64,000 nt of DNA, taken from assembly GCA_019321725.1 (NCBI GenBank), contig CM033109.1:18445993-18509992 (forward strand), in the 5' to 3' direction. How positions within the stretch are numbered: position 1 is the first letter of the stretch; every line of letters starts with the position of its first letter. The translations under genes were made by a program, and so were the position numbers. Positions 1 through 11,629 of the stretch are shown piece by piece. The notes under the pieces are model-generated. The model was not told the origin of the DNA. It made no database searches and saw only the letters and a program-made list of their open reading frames with translations. Source of the DNA: Paulownia fortunei. Taxonomy: Eukaryota; Streptophyta; Magnoliopsida; Lamiales; Paulowniaceae.

Positions 1-1224
1 GTTTTACCCTTTTGTTTCTCATTTTCTCTTGCATTTCTCTATTGAAGAAGAGACAACCTCTACCCATCTAATATTCGATCTTTATGTCGTTTTTGTAGGG
101 AAAGAAGAGGCAGATAGCATAGCAGTAGTGAAACTTCTTATCAAGGTATAAAAATCGTGATACTCATGGTTACTATTATTCCTATCCATTTCTGTATTGT
201 TTTTTTGTTCTTGGTCAATAATCAAAATAAAATACCGCTAATGTACTGTAATTTTGAAAATTCTATTTGTTAAAAAAATATGAAATAGGAGTGAGGTTGA
301 TTACCTTTTTTCGATCCTATTATATGGGTCTCATTCAACTAATTTTATTTCGTTCTTCGAAGATTTTGATTATTTTACCTCACTTTAGTTTATAACTAGC
401 ATTTTGTGTGAGTGGTGTGTTTTGAGTATAATTAATATTGTTATGTCAATTTCCAGCCTTACTTAGATAAAAGTCGTGTGACTTTTGGGCTGTTATGATG
501 GTTAATTTCATGGTTTTTTTGCTATTTGACAAGTAATTCAGTAGACAGGTTTGTAATTGTTAGATTTGTTACTTAAATGGGAGAAGTGTTTTCTGAATGA
601 TTCTTCTCAAAATCATTCATAATGGGAGAAGTGTTTTTTTGAACCATTGATTTATAAGAATTGTCAAAATGATTCTTCTCGAAATCATTTTTAGTTTGTT
701 TGGTTCATTCAAAACTATATTCTAATATATGAGATTTTTTCTAGGCTAGGGCAAATCTGAGTATAAATGGGTAATCTATTTTTGATTTATTTTTTGATAT
801 ACTCATTTTTTTATTGATAAGTGAATATATTTGGAGTGTCTGACTATGCCTTTTGAAATTGTTTATATTCAAATAATGAATTAATCCCCTCTTCTATGTT
901 ATATGAAATCACATTATTAGTTCTTTTGTAAATGAAATTAGTAAAGTTTTATTGGTTTTGGCTATGGAACATAGTGCCATAATAAATAACCTCTATTCTC
1001 TCTTTGTTGATAAATACATTATTTATACCACATCCAATCTGTTTTTTTAAAATTATTTTGATTTTGTTACTTTATCATCATTTAGATAATATGGATACAC
1101 ACTTCTCATTTGTCAACCTATATATTTAGATAGATGGATGATGGAACTGAGCATCAACATATGTTTTTGACAGTAGAATAAATTGTGTCAATGATAAAAA
1201 AAATTTCTTGGCATTCATTCATGC
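1..1224. other. AT-rich non-coding stretch left of the Harbinger transposase
   Basis: I see no supported coding region here. Around 576-700 a short phrase beginning AATGGGAGAAGTGTTT occurs twice about 44 bp apart, next to a small palindrome (GAATGATT ... AATCATTC). The interval may include the 5' flank of the Harbinger element that follows, but I could not find its terminal inverted repeat or a TWA target duplication. The first 160 bases have splice-like tracts (a T-rich run ending in GTAG at about 100), but no exon can be defended. Confidence 0.5.
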
Positions 1225-2480
1225 ATACCAAGCACAAAATCGCAGACATTATCATTTGGGACATGTTAAGCAAATAACTTACAGTTTGACAGCTCAAGTG
1301 CCAAAAAAAATTGAACACTTGCGTGATCTTATAAACATTAGTGATGAAACTTGTATTGACAACCTCTAAATGGATAGAAATGCCTTTGCACACTTGTGTT
1401 TTTTCCTCGTAAACATAGGTGGACTTGTTCGTACAAGACATGTCAAAATTAGTGAACAAGTGGCCATTTTCTTGAGAATTTTAGCCTATCATAAAAAAAA
1501 AAACCTAGTTGTTAAGTTTGATTTTAAATTATCTGGATATAGTATTAGCAAACATTTCAATGTTGTGCTTACAACATTACTTAGGTTGCACACAATGCTT
1601 CTTGTTAACCTTGAGCCTATTGAAGAGGGATGCACGAATGAGAGATGGAAATAATTTAAGATAACTCTATTTTGTTGATAATAAATCTACCTATTTTGAT
1701 TATCTTTTCATTTCTATGTTAGTATGACATAAAGCACTTGACTGCACGTTTCTCTACTGTTTAGGGTTGCCGAGGTGCATTAGATGGAACGTACATTAAA
1801 GTGAGAGTCCCTCAAACTAACAAGGCCCGATATAAGAAAAGAAAAGTGGATATCACGATGAATGTCCTTGGAGTATGTGATCAAAACATGAATTTTGTGT
1901 ACGTATTAACTGGCTGGGAGGGTTCAACTGTGGATAACAGGATTTTACGTGATGCCATTAGTAGATCGAATGGTCTTAGAATTTCCAATGGTATGAAATA
2001 CTTGACTGACTATCATTATTTGAAACTTGTAGATGATCCATTTTTCTTATCATTTATGACATAATAAAAACATAATAATGTTCATAATATGTTATATTAA
2101 GTTATTACCTATGTGATAGTTGTTACACAAATGGTGCTGGTTTTCTAGCACCATACAGAGGTGTTAGATACCATTTGGACGAATGGGATGAGGGGTCTTT
2201 AGGACCTTAAAACTTTTGAAAATTGTTCAACTTGAAACATGCTAAGGCGCGTAATATCATAGAGATGGCATTTAGTTTATTGAAGTCCCGTTTGGCCATT
2301 CTTATGAGTAATTCATATTATCCTATCAAGGTCCAAAACTGCATAATTATGGCATGTTTCTTACTCCATAATTTCATTTCTTCTTCCATGAACTATGACC
2401 CTTTAGAGGCTGCACTTCTAGAATATGTGCATGACCATGATAATGACATTGGAGAAGATGACGATTGTAGAACAAGTTGA
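1225..2480 (+). pseudogene. PIF/Harbinger (HARBI1/ALP1-like) DDE transposase, degraded
   Basis: This is a transposase-nuclease of the PIF/Harbinger superfamily (DDE_Tnp_4 fold), the enzyme that cuts and pastes such elements. The N-terminal part (1370-1651) reads MDRNAFAHLCFFL, then EQVAIFLRILAYHKK and VKFDFKLSGYSISKHF, the usual helical region before the nuclease. After a likely intron ending at TTTAG (1764), the nuclease core starts with GALDGTYIKVRVP (first Asp, codon 1783) and continues to GSTVDNRILRDA (second Asp, about 1933). GAGFLAPYRGVRYHLDEW follows at about 2130-2195. KARNIIEMAFSLLKSR supplies the catalytic Glu at about 2262, and CFLLHNFIS closes the family signature. The triad survives, but there is a stop at 1652, another in 2202-2222 and a disrupted segment at 2030-2120, so it cannot make a full protein. 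The Myb/SANT-like partner lies 0.6 kb downstream on the same strand, as is usual for these elements. Confidence 0.88.
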
Positions 2481-3091
2481 GTCATCTCAACTTTAGACTA
2501 ATCGGAGGGATAATCTTGCAATGGCTAAGTAAATTGAATGGAGAGGGGTTCATTAGTTTAGGAAGAGTCTAGTTGTTTCAGAACATGTTCACTCATTTCT
2601 ATCAAATATAATTTTTTTAAATTTGTTGGATGTATGTTGGGATATTCATTGTTCATTGAAATTATAATTATTATGTTGAACATGCAACATGATGCATGGT
2701 TTCCTTATTTCTTGGTTTTAACATAAACTTGTAGAGATAACTTCCTTAGCATTATATTATCTCTGTCTCATGATCAGTTTTAATAGAACTCATAGTTTTT
2801 GAAAAGTATACTTGCCCTAAAAAATTGCAGTGCGACTTGCCTTTACAAGTTGCCTATTTTTTGATCAACAGAATCATTATTCAGTCTAAGCAACCTATTT
2901 TATGGATTCTTGTGCTTCATTTTCATAATTTGACAATGAAGATTCCTTCAATGTTGTAGCTAGTAATAGCTTGTTTCCAAGGCAGTCTGTTAATGGCTTT
3001 TCAAATTACCACAAGTTTGTCCCAATGAAATATAATGTTAAACATAAATATGATGTGTATTGTGAATCCAATGTTCATACTCTTAGAAATT

Positions 3092-4146
3092 ATGGAGTCA
3101 AGTTCTAGTAGACAAAAAGTGGTCCTACACGAAAAACAAATAATACTAGAAGATCCTAGATAGTAATAGAGGAGCAAGTGTTTTGTGCATTAAAAGACAT
3201 CATGGTGAGAGGTTGGAAATGTGATAATAGATTCAAGATGGGATATCTAAGGGTTTTAGAGAAAGCTATGTTACAAGCATTTCTAGGAATAGACATTAAG
3301 GTTGATCCCCTCATCAATTCCAAAATTCATGTTTGAAAAAAAATCTACGATAGTCTAAGTACAATGCTATCAAGATCAGGCTTTGGGTGGAATGATGCCT
3401 CTCATACCCTTGATGTGCAATCCGATAAAGTGTGGGATAATTATGTGAAGGTAATTTCTTACCTTACCATATATTTTTTCTGTTTATATATGACAAAGTT
3501 ATGCTAGCTTGTGGTATACGCCTCCATAAGTTGTCTCTCAAACAACGTATTAATTGTATAACACATTTTTACCTATTAACATCACAGACGTACAGCAATG
3601 CACGTACCATGAGGTATAAGGTATGACAGTTTTACAAAGACTAGTGTGACATATTCGTAAGGATAGAGCAACAGGGGAAAATGTTGAAGCTTTTGTGGAT
3701 CTTGTTCAAGACTTGTTCAACATCCAAAGAGGGTTGAAGCTGATAAATAGGGTGAGAATGTCCCCATTTTTTTGTTTAAACGAAGAGACCGATTATACTT
3801 CCATCAGTCATGGGAAAAGTAACACTAGTCAAAAGAGTAAATCTTCCAAATAAAGAAAGGAGCCAGATATGAGCGAGATCGTTTCATAGATTTGATGACA
3901 TCATTCTATGATAAAACAGAGGCATGGTTAGGAGACCTTGCGAAGAGAATTGGGTTCGAGCATTATGCATCTGCCTCTAGAAAGGCAATTTTCAAAGCTC
4001 TGGGTCACATGGATTTTTTAGGTGTGGAGATAAGATTTATGTAACCAAACAGCTATGCAACAACACCAAAGATCTAGACATTTTCTTCAGCTTGCCGGAT
4101 GATATGAAGGGTGTGATGGTTAAGATGATGCACGGTGGTCATATTT
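3092..4146 (+). pseudogene. Myb/SANT-like ORF of the Harbinger element, degraded
   Basis: This is the second protein of plant PIF/Harbinger elements, a Myb/SANT-like DNA-binding protein that helps the transposase find its ends. From the start at 3092 (MESSSSRQ) the reading runs through EEQVFCALKDIMVRGWKCDN and GYLRVLEKAMLQAF to LSTMLSRSGFGWNDASHTLD and VWDNYVK, which is the whole Myb/SANT-like domain. A canonical intron (GTAATT at 3451, CAG ending at 3587) is followed by MRYKV, QFYKD and ATGENVEAFVDLVQDLF, then AWLGDLAKRIGFEHYASA, KAIFKALGHMDFLG and finally DLDIFFSLPDDMKGVMV, the conserved C-terminal domain. At least five stops or frameshifts interrupt it (near 3160, 3338, 3626-3660 and 4030). 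The pairing and shared strand with the upstream transposase suggest one element. Confidence 0.85.
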
Positions 4147-4149
4147 CAA

Positions 4150-5255
4150 AACTGGAAGATATGTTAACTTTTACAACTCATTCAAATGTGGTGGTGCTGC
4201 ACATTATTGTGTCGAGTTATATGCTCCAAAATGTAACTTAGCTGTTTGATTACTTGTGAACTTGAATGTATGTAAAATAGTGTATTTTGATTGGATAATT
4301 AGGCTGACACTATAGTTTGCCATATGTGTGATAGGATATAGGAAACAGATGTTTTCCAGTAAATCTTTTTATTGGGAAAACATTAATATATTATGTCAAT
4401 TGATGGAGAAGCTCCAAATTATATATCACTGAATCCCCTCCTGCTTAGTGCTGAATTTAGTTGATTAAGTAGACTTTATGTTGACTTGGCATACTTGTCT
4501 GGGGGTTGAATTTGATTGCACCTTTAATTTATTGATGTTTGGTGTATAAATAATTTATTAGGAGAATGGTAAATGATGTGCTGCACTTTAATCATTTAGC
4601 AGTTGACTATGTATTTCCGTGCCCAAAGTATTTGCTGGCCTGCTTTGAAATATGCTAATTTATTGAGAGAGTAAATATACAACACATTTTAACGATTATT
4701 TACCGTGCTATAACTAAATGTATTTGGAAATATCTTGTATGATAAACCAGGGATTAATCATACCTTAATTCATTCATAGTTGCATCATGATTGATACGAC
4801 TTTTAAATAAGAAGTTCCTTTTTGGCAACAGAACAACATATATTCCTAACCATGCAACACAACAACACAAACATCAAATCTTGCAACACAATATAAATTT
4901 TCAAAATACATACATCATATATACTAGTCGAATATAAACTTACTACCACCACCAACCTCACACGAGGAACCAACCGATGAAAATACTTCCACATAATTTA
5001 TGCCTTAAATTTTATCGGCGAATTGGATGCAGAAGAACTAGATTTGCAAAGTTGGCACTATTTGAGGGGCCAAACCACTCTGGATTTTTGCCAAATGTTT
5101 GTAAGGTACGCCCATTAGCTTGGCAGTTCTCAGTTTGAGTTTCGAATGATATTGAATAAACAACCCTTAAGATGCTAAATAAGACACGTATCCTACAAGA
5201 TAATTCCAAAATAATTAATCGATACTAGATTTAGTCGTGGATGATATGTTCATCA
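4150..5255. other. Non-coding gap between Harbinger-type remnants
   Basis: AT-rich sequence with no coding region I can support. It should contain the 3' end of the plus-strand Harbinger element and the downstream part of the minus-strand Myb/SANT-like gene. I did not find a terminal inverted repeat with a 3-bp TWA duplication. A 65-codon open stretch on the minus strand (5209-5012) has no recognisable domain. Confidence 0.4.
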
Positions 5256-5826
5256 CTAGAGGTGCAACTTCATTTGGGCTTCAATTTTCTTCTCCTCGTC
5301 TTCAGCATCAGATGAGATGTTGATGATATCCTGCTCAGTAAGATTATGGACAACTGGTGATCCACCAAATAGTTTTTGGAGTGCCTCCCAACTTGGGTCT
5401 CCATATTGTTGATAAGCATACCCAAAGTTGTTCTTCTGCAACACATAACATGAAACAAAACAAGTTTTAGTAAACATGTACATATTAAATACAATCTAAC
5501 AAATATGTAACATACATGCATACCTGGAAGATGTAGTCCCACACAAAATGAGGTGCACTAATTTTGTTCGTAATTGGATCATAAATGACCCCTCTAAGAT
5601 TAATAATCCAACTAAGCACTCAATATCTTTTCTCAAGATTTTTAAGCCTACTCATATAATAATCATATGGAAATACTTTGTTAAATTCTTTATTCACAAC
5701 ATCCCATCCAATCAGCACTACATGTGCATTAGCATGGCCGGACACAAAGTTTCCAATTGAAGCTTGATCCACTAACACATCAATAAACAACTTATCAATG
5801 GTCTTTACCCACCCCCAATCATACAA
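5256..5826 (-). pseudogene. Second Myb/SANT-like domain gene, minus strand, degraded
   Basis: On the minus strand this reads WVKTIDKLFIDVLVDQASIG, then FNKVFPYDYYMSRLKNLEKR, then (after one TGA codon at about 5619) VLSWIINLRGVIYDP and APHFVWDYIF. This is the Myb/SANT-like domain layout: a tryptophan-started helix, an LKNLxKxY helix, and a terminal VWDxY. The exon ends at a GT donor near 5523 and resumes after TTGCAG at about 5433 with NNFGYAYQQYGDPSWEALQK and an acidic tail NISSDAEDEEKK ending at the stop at 5256. It belongs to a different subgroup from the copy at 3.1-4.1 kb. Such proteins come mainly from PIF/Harbinger elements and a few domesticated host genes. The stop argues for a remnant. 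Confidence 0.7.
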
Positions 5827-8310
5827 AAAATCTCTTGTTTTAAATTAGATTTTGGAGCCATTTTGAAAGAGGAACGATAAATGGGATACTAAAATATACT
5901 GAAATAATTTAGATTTGTCTAACCAACTAGTAGTATATGGCACTTACTGAAATAGTTCAACATTTATTAACATCATTATTCATTTCAATGTCAGTTTTAC
6001 TTCCACAATAAAAATTATATAATATACAAATCTTACTTGTAAAGTAAACATTGGTATGTCTTATTTGGTAGTATAACTTTTCATCTAATTAATCTATATA
6101 TTTCACCTATTGGAAGGCTTTAAATAATATTAGTTTAATTTTTATATTTTTATGGTAGCTGAACATAGACTGATAACATGGTTCAAACACGAAACCAACA
6201 GATTGTGAGATTGTTCCAATGTAGTGACTGGAATATCGTGGATGAGGATTTATTGTATGATCATCCATGAAAGTCATCTCGATCTCATAACTTATCTGAC
6301 CAAATAGTTTTCAATAATATATTAGCAAGAATTTCAAATTAAATGACTGCATTGTTTTGAAAAAAGTTGAGTGTGGAGAAGATAAAGAAAAAATCAAAGC
6401 ATCCGAACTTGGTATCATGATTTGTTGGGTTCATTCAGACTACAGATGTTCAGTGTGATAAAATGCATAATATTGTGAGGGTTGTGGCACTTACTGAGCT
6501 CATATTGGAAAGGTAAGAAGTATTATACATTTAGGTCTTCTACATTTGTGCATTGTTGTTGTAAATATTGATATGAGCTTATTATATTCGTATGAAACCA
6601 CTCAACAAAGGTACTTCCATGTAGAGGCCTCCTATATTATGAAACATGCCTGAGGATTTTCCATTATAATGCTGCAACAAAGATTGTTTTGGAGACTTGC
6701 ATAGATAAACAACTGATGCTCCTTTGAACATAAGTGACAACATAGATAATGATGGAAGTGGGTTGGATGATAATGTGAGTGAAGAATAAAATGCCCCACA
6801 TGCTGAAGTTGGGAATGATGAAGATGATGGGCTGGAAGATAGTAGATCAGTAGATGATAGAAGCTCTGGTGTTGAAGATGGATGAGGTGATGATGATGCA
6901 TATTTTGGGTATTAAAGAAAAATAGCTGCAGTTTGCTTTTTGGTGTTGATGATTGCACTGTTTATTAATCTGTTTATTACTAGGGCTATTATTAGGGAAA
7001 TTCGGCAGTATGCTTATTAATATGATATGTAATGTTATTTTAATATATGTTTGTGTGGGACAATGAACTGGTTAAATTATGTTGGTTTTGGTTTACATAT
7101 GTGATGGACTTGATGTTGGCACATTTGGCTAAGATTTTTAATTATCTATTTGGAAAGGTTGTGTTGGGGGTAGTCATAATTTAGTCATGTTAAATTACAC
7201 ATGACAAGAGGAACACATTTATCTTGTACATTTTTTGGAATTATGTACCCAATTAGTCATGAATAGAAGAGTTTTGTTAATAGTGTGCACATGAAATTTT
7301 CTTATTGCTTATGCATAGTTCACAATGCCTGTCTGATGTTTGATTAGTTGGCCTTTTGTTTAAAAACAACACACAAAAAACTACAAAAATTCAGTCTTCA
7401 ACTACAAATTATTTAGCTGCTAAATACTTCCAAAATTCCATGCATACATGTACAATGGACAAGCATTGTTGTGAGAATGGCTCCAAATTTGTTTGACCAA
7501 AAATAGGGTGATTTAGAGGGATGTCTGCCCATGAGTCCCTATACAAACTAAAAATACTGCAACTTATAGTTCCAAGATGGCATTACTATGTCATGAAGAT
7601 TATATTTCCTTTTGAGAGTATGTGTACAACTTGCTTTAGCACTTTGGCACTTACATGTCTCATTTTCAATGAATTGTCATTCATACTACCCATTATAGCT
7701 CCAATTTTATCTTCATACAAAAAAACAAGTTTACTTTGGGCATTGTCACAAGTTTGAAGGGGACATTTGGTGTTTATAGCAAAAAAGTGCATTGTCATGT
7801 TGGATGAAAAAATTGTGGAATAATTAACTTGGCTCATACACAGTATGTTTTATATTTAGCAACTAATTATATGGTAAGTAGATAAAAAATTATGGTAAAA
7901 TGAAGGTGGTAAGCTTAAACTGTGGTTACTTAAAATGACATATTTTTAGCTAATTATTTTGTTGATAATTGAACAAGTTTAATTGTGGAACACATTTTAT
8001 ATTCATTATTACATTATTCAATTATTTCAGGTATGTTAGCATAATCCCTGGGGTTTGAAAATATAGGTGAGTTTTCATGCTGCTCATATGCAAATATGAA
8101 TGACACACTTTTGATTCTTGTAAAGTTTATAAGATGGTTTATATTATGTCTTAGGAACTGATTTTGAGTTTGGTACTTAAGGAAGCCCTTTCAAGCACCA
8201 AAAACTTGTTCGAAACATGTACCAAGGGATAGAGTAGCTACCTGACGAGAAGTACTTCTTGTCATAAGTTGCAATTATCTATAGAAACCCAAGAGTTGTC
8301 TGATTGATGA
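5827..8310. other. Mostly non-coding, with an acidic coding remnant at about 6.7-6.9 kb
   Basis: No recognisable gene. On the plus strand at about 6706-6990 one frame reads as an acidic stretch (ISDNIDNDGSGLDDNVSEE, then GNDEDDGLEDSRSVDD) followed by a hydrophobic run (AAVCFLVLMIALFINLFI), broken by three stops; this looks like a decayed transposon-borne ORF of unknown family. A fragment at 6180-6250 begins MVQTRNQQIVRLFQ and soon breaks. The remainder is AT-rich with no further signal. Confidence 0.35.
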
Positions 8311-8935
8311 GTGTTCAACAATTTATTAGCATCCATAGAAATCCACTTAACCTATGCATTTGTAAAAGAGTTCTTTGTGGAAAAGTTCAAGCGGAAAGTT
8401 CAACAACTTCGAAATGAATGGTATGAATTTGATAGGTACATTGATAGCCCAAGAATTCATTATGATATGAAATGGAATATGGTACAAGTGGATAAATGTT
8501 ATTGGGGCCATATTGGATGAGTAAGAATTAGTCATTTATTTTAATATGGTGACTACAATGATTTATGCACATCATGGTAACTTTATTGTTAATCTCAATG
8601 CAACACAATGTTACATATATAACGCACAATTGTATTCGTAAGAATCAAATAAGCAGAGACACTTCAGGACTAACAATTTCAATCACTATGAAACTGGCCT
8701 AAACATATTTGATTTCAAACATGTAGCTGACATTATATTTGAGGATGTCCCTGGAACTAGTGCTTAGGCTCCTATCATCATTCTAGATAGGTCCTATGAT
8801 AATAGTCAAGATGGTCCTGGTAAGGACTATCCATAATTTGATGAGGCTAGGCGAGATGAAGATGTTGCGCAAGATAAAGAAGTTAAGCACCATGAGAAAG
8901 ACGAGGAAGTGAGGAAGCTAGTAGTAATGAGAAGA
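8311..8935 (+). pseudogene. Third Myb/SANT-like remnant, plus strand
   Basis: The first exon (8311-about 8518) reads FKRKVQQLRNEWYEFDRYID, then DMKWNMVQVDKCYWGHI, matching the last two helices of a Myb/SANT-like domain (LKxxWxxY ... WDxxxxxVxxxxxxWxxH). A likely intron (GTAAGAATT at about 8520 to an AG at about 8641) is followed by KQRHFRTNNFNHYETGLNIF, which resembles the family's post-domain YRxKGxxHYE segment, and then an acidic tail (DEARRDEDVAQDKEVKHHEK). The first helix is missing or unreadable upstream, and stops occur in the tail. It is a separate copy from those at 3.1 and 5.8 kb. Confidence 0.5.
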
Positions 8936-9682
8936 TGGGCATCAGTTTCAAGCTAGTACAGATGATAAAGAGCAGTCCAGAGTCAAAGACAGTTGAAGTT
9001 GGAGGCAAAACTTGTTGGGAATTTCACTTGTTTTCGTATTGGTCTAAAAATATTAAGAATTAAGACTTGTTAAGTGGATTTATTCTTCATTGTGTGTATG
9101 GATGTCAATATGCAGGTAGAATGGATAGTTATCGTGAGATCTTCCTTAAATTAAAATAAACTCTTCAAATATGAATGTTGCTAAACCTGAATGACTATTA
9201 TGCAGTCGTTTGTAAAAGGCATTCTTATGCAAAGACATTCTTTATATTGGAACTAATATGATAAATACTGCAAATTCACATGACAACAGGATGCACCATG
9301 GGATGGTTAATAGTTGAGCATCCAAGGAGTAAACAAATTTTTGATAGATATAGTATAAGTTGTCTACAACTTTCAATTAAACATTCAATAGCTATGCGAT
9401 GCTTCTCTATGTGCATTACTTAAGAAAATAACACAAACGAAAATAAGTTATATTATGCAAATTTACATTCAACTATTGATTTCTACAGATCGAATACACA
9501 TGATATGTATATTTTCATTTCAAAGACCACACACCTAGTAGCATGGACGACTCATAATTAGTCATGAACAACATAAAATAGTGTCATGAATAGACAAGGC
9601 AACATTGCCTTAGCAAAGAAACAAAGCGGGAGTAAAACTTTCATGTAATTTAACTAGTTCCCTTTAATCTCATCAACTTACT
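8936..9682. other. Non-coding spacer
   Basis: AT-rich sequence between the third Myb/SANT-like remnant and the GRF zinc-finger ORF. I see no supported ORF, repeat or RNA gene. Confidence 0.4.
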
Positions 9683-10176
9683 CTAGCCTCTTTTCACAAC
9701 ATAAAAACATACAAACGCCAACAAAATGACCACAAATGTCACCATCCACGACACAATTGCTATAAACTGCCATTGTTTTTCCCTTTGCCTACATGAAGTC
9801 AAGTTGGCTTGTAAAGTATTAATCCATTGTAACAAATCTGAAATAATTTTCTTTGCATGAGTGCACATTTTTAGATCACACCAAATAAAAAAGTCACATT
9901 TATTTGACTTCAAGTAACACACAACAATACATTATAAAGGAAGTAATGTGAAATGGTCATGGTGAATATCATACATTATACAAATCAAGTGTATAAACTT
10001 ACCCCATTGTAGGACATGACATGAATCGCCATCCAGGGTCATTGCTTGTCCACAAAGTCTGCACTCTCAGTTCATAACCACATAGACAATGTTTATATTC
10101 TTCTTGGACACACCTCTATACTGAGATGAGGTAGAGTTATCCCAACTATTTTATCCACTATTATAACTGTTGCTCA
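9683..10176 (-). pseudogene. GRF-type zinc finger / C-terminal transmembrane protein
   Basis: The minus strand carries a two-exon small protein. Exon 1 (start about 10176, MSNSYNSG) contains SSQYRGVSKKN and then, after a one-base frameshift, CLCGYELRVQTLWTSNDPGW followed by RFMSCP; this is the front half of a GRF zinc finger (CxC ... W-T-NPGRRF-xxC). A donor GTAAGTTT lies just below 10010, and the exon resumes after ...TTGAAG at about 9911 with KCDFFIWCDLKMC, the second half of the finger. A short linker follows (KIISDLLQWINTLQ), then a single membrane segment (IVSWMVTFVVILLAFVCFYV) and the stop at 9683. Plant genomes carry many such short GRF-TM genes; I infer a transposon association from copy number and context. 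One in-frame stop and the frameshift make it a pseudogene. Confidence 0.72.
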
Positions 10177-10189
10177 TTGAAATAAACTA

Positions 10190-10950
10190 CTCAAAATTGT
10201 CTACAAGATTAGAATACTAGATGAGGTGAAAAGTAATAACATGACAAAGGAAAATGGGCATCAGGTCATCTACATACAAACATAGGATAAATTGACATTA
10301 AATTGAGAGGAAAAAGGCAATCAATATTTTTGGAATTGGCAAAATAAAATTAATTCTACATAGCACAAATTACTAAACAAAATAATAATAATTATATTAA
10401 CAATCATTTTTACATAGCTTATTATTCCCACTAAAATGAAACCATATTCATTTAGGGATTTTGTTGAATAATTAGAGTGCATAATAGAGGCCACAGGCAC
10501 ATATCAAATGAAAGTTACTAAATAATTCGTCTTTTATGGAAAAAAATTTGCAAACCCTGAAAATCATTCTAATACAAAGGCAAACCCAAAATTAGCTAAA
10601 ATTGAAATTGCAAGGTACAAATACAAATGCAAACCCAACTGGTAATGTTTTGTAACTACAATGGCAAACCATTTCAACCAACAAAATGAAAGAACAATGA
10701 ATCACGGTCACACTGTTAATTCTCCTCATTGTATTTTGTGCGAACAAAATATGGGACGTCTATTAGAAGAGAGAAAAACATACTTATTGAGCTTGAAATA
10801 TGAGGTTGTGATGATCGATGTTAAGGATCTTGGTTTGGTGGAGCAGAGGCTTGTTCAAATGATGGAAAGATGGAGTTGGTAAATGGAGTTGGATGAGGGT
10901 AAACATTTTTTCTCCTTTTTAATTAAGAGGTAATTCAGACATTTCACATA
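10190..10950. other. Non-coding stretch
   Basis: AT-rich. A 73-codon open frame at 10661-10882 (plus strand, MANHFNQQNERTMNHG) shows no domain, signal or membrane segment that I recognise, and I do not call it a gene. Confidence 0.35.
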
Positions 10951-10954
10951 TTAT

Positions 10955-11575
10955 CTAAAATAATCCCTCAATACAAACAAAAGATTATTTACATTACATA
11001 ATCCTTCCAGTTTCCAATCATAAAATCCAAACATGAAACTTATACGTATTATATTTTCCATGAACAATGCAATTCTATTGTATACTATCAATCTTACCAA
11101 TCCTGTCAAAAAATCCAAATGAGGCCTAAGTAGTTCCTTGTTGATGCTATAGGCAATCTCTAAAAGAGAATGAAGACAACAACTGTAAGAACTCAAAATA
11201 TAAGCACAAAAGTATATCTTTCAAAGTTTGAATATATGTTTGAGAAAACAAGAATGATCATGAACCTCACATTAAAACCCATAATATCTTGAATTTGTGT
11301 CCCAAACTTAGAAATAAATTGATAATCTCTATCAGAGATAATTATTATTAAAATCGTAGTAATACGACTATTTAAGCTAATATGATTCCACCAATTGTTC
11401 AGGTTTATAGTAAAGAATTATAGGACCCAAATTTATCATTATTCCTCTAAGTATTAGATAACCCTAATACAAAATCCATGACAATGTTTTCCCATTTATG
11501 TTTAGGAATAGAGATTGGATTGAACAATCCTTAAGTCTATACTCTACCTTTATCGTGGGCAAGTCCTCCTCGCAA
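10955..11575 (-). pseudogene. Ty3/gypsy integrase fragment
   Basis: Read on the minus strand from 11575 leftward, broken frames give PISIPKHKWENIVMDFVLGL and LISDRDYQFISKF, the start and middle of the rve integrase core of Ty3/gypsy elements (family pattern: PxPxWKWExIxMDFVxGLP ... IVSDRDxxFxSxFW). Sequence below 11230 continues into the region normally encoding EFSYNNSYHSS, now unreadable. The same sequence occurs again at 61.6-63.3 kb. Frameshifts and stops are frequent. The fragment ends against the copia remnant at about 11600. Confidence 0.7.
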
Positions 11576-11629
11576 TATTGATAAAATGAAAATAATGGAA
11601 TTCAGATGCATGTAAGACGAATATGTTGT

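Noticed and set aside
5012..5209. 65-codon minus-strand frame as a third exon of the minus-strand Myb/SANT-like gene
   Set aside because: The previous exon ends with a stop at 5256, and the frame shows no similarity to the family's tail.
6632..6958. His-rich 108-codon minus-strand frame
   Set aside because: It is antisense to the GAT/GATG-rich acidic remnant on the plus strand; the His codons simply reflect that composition.
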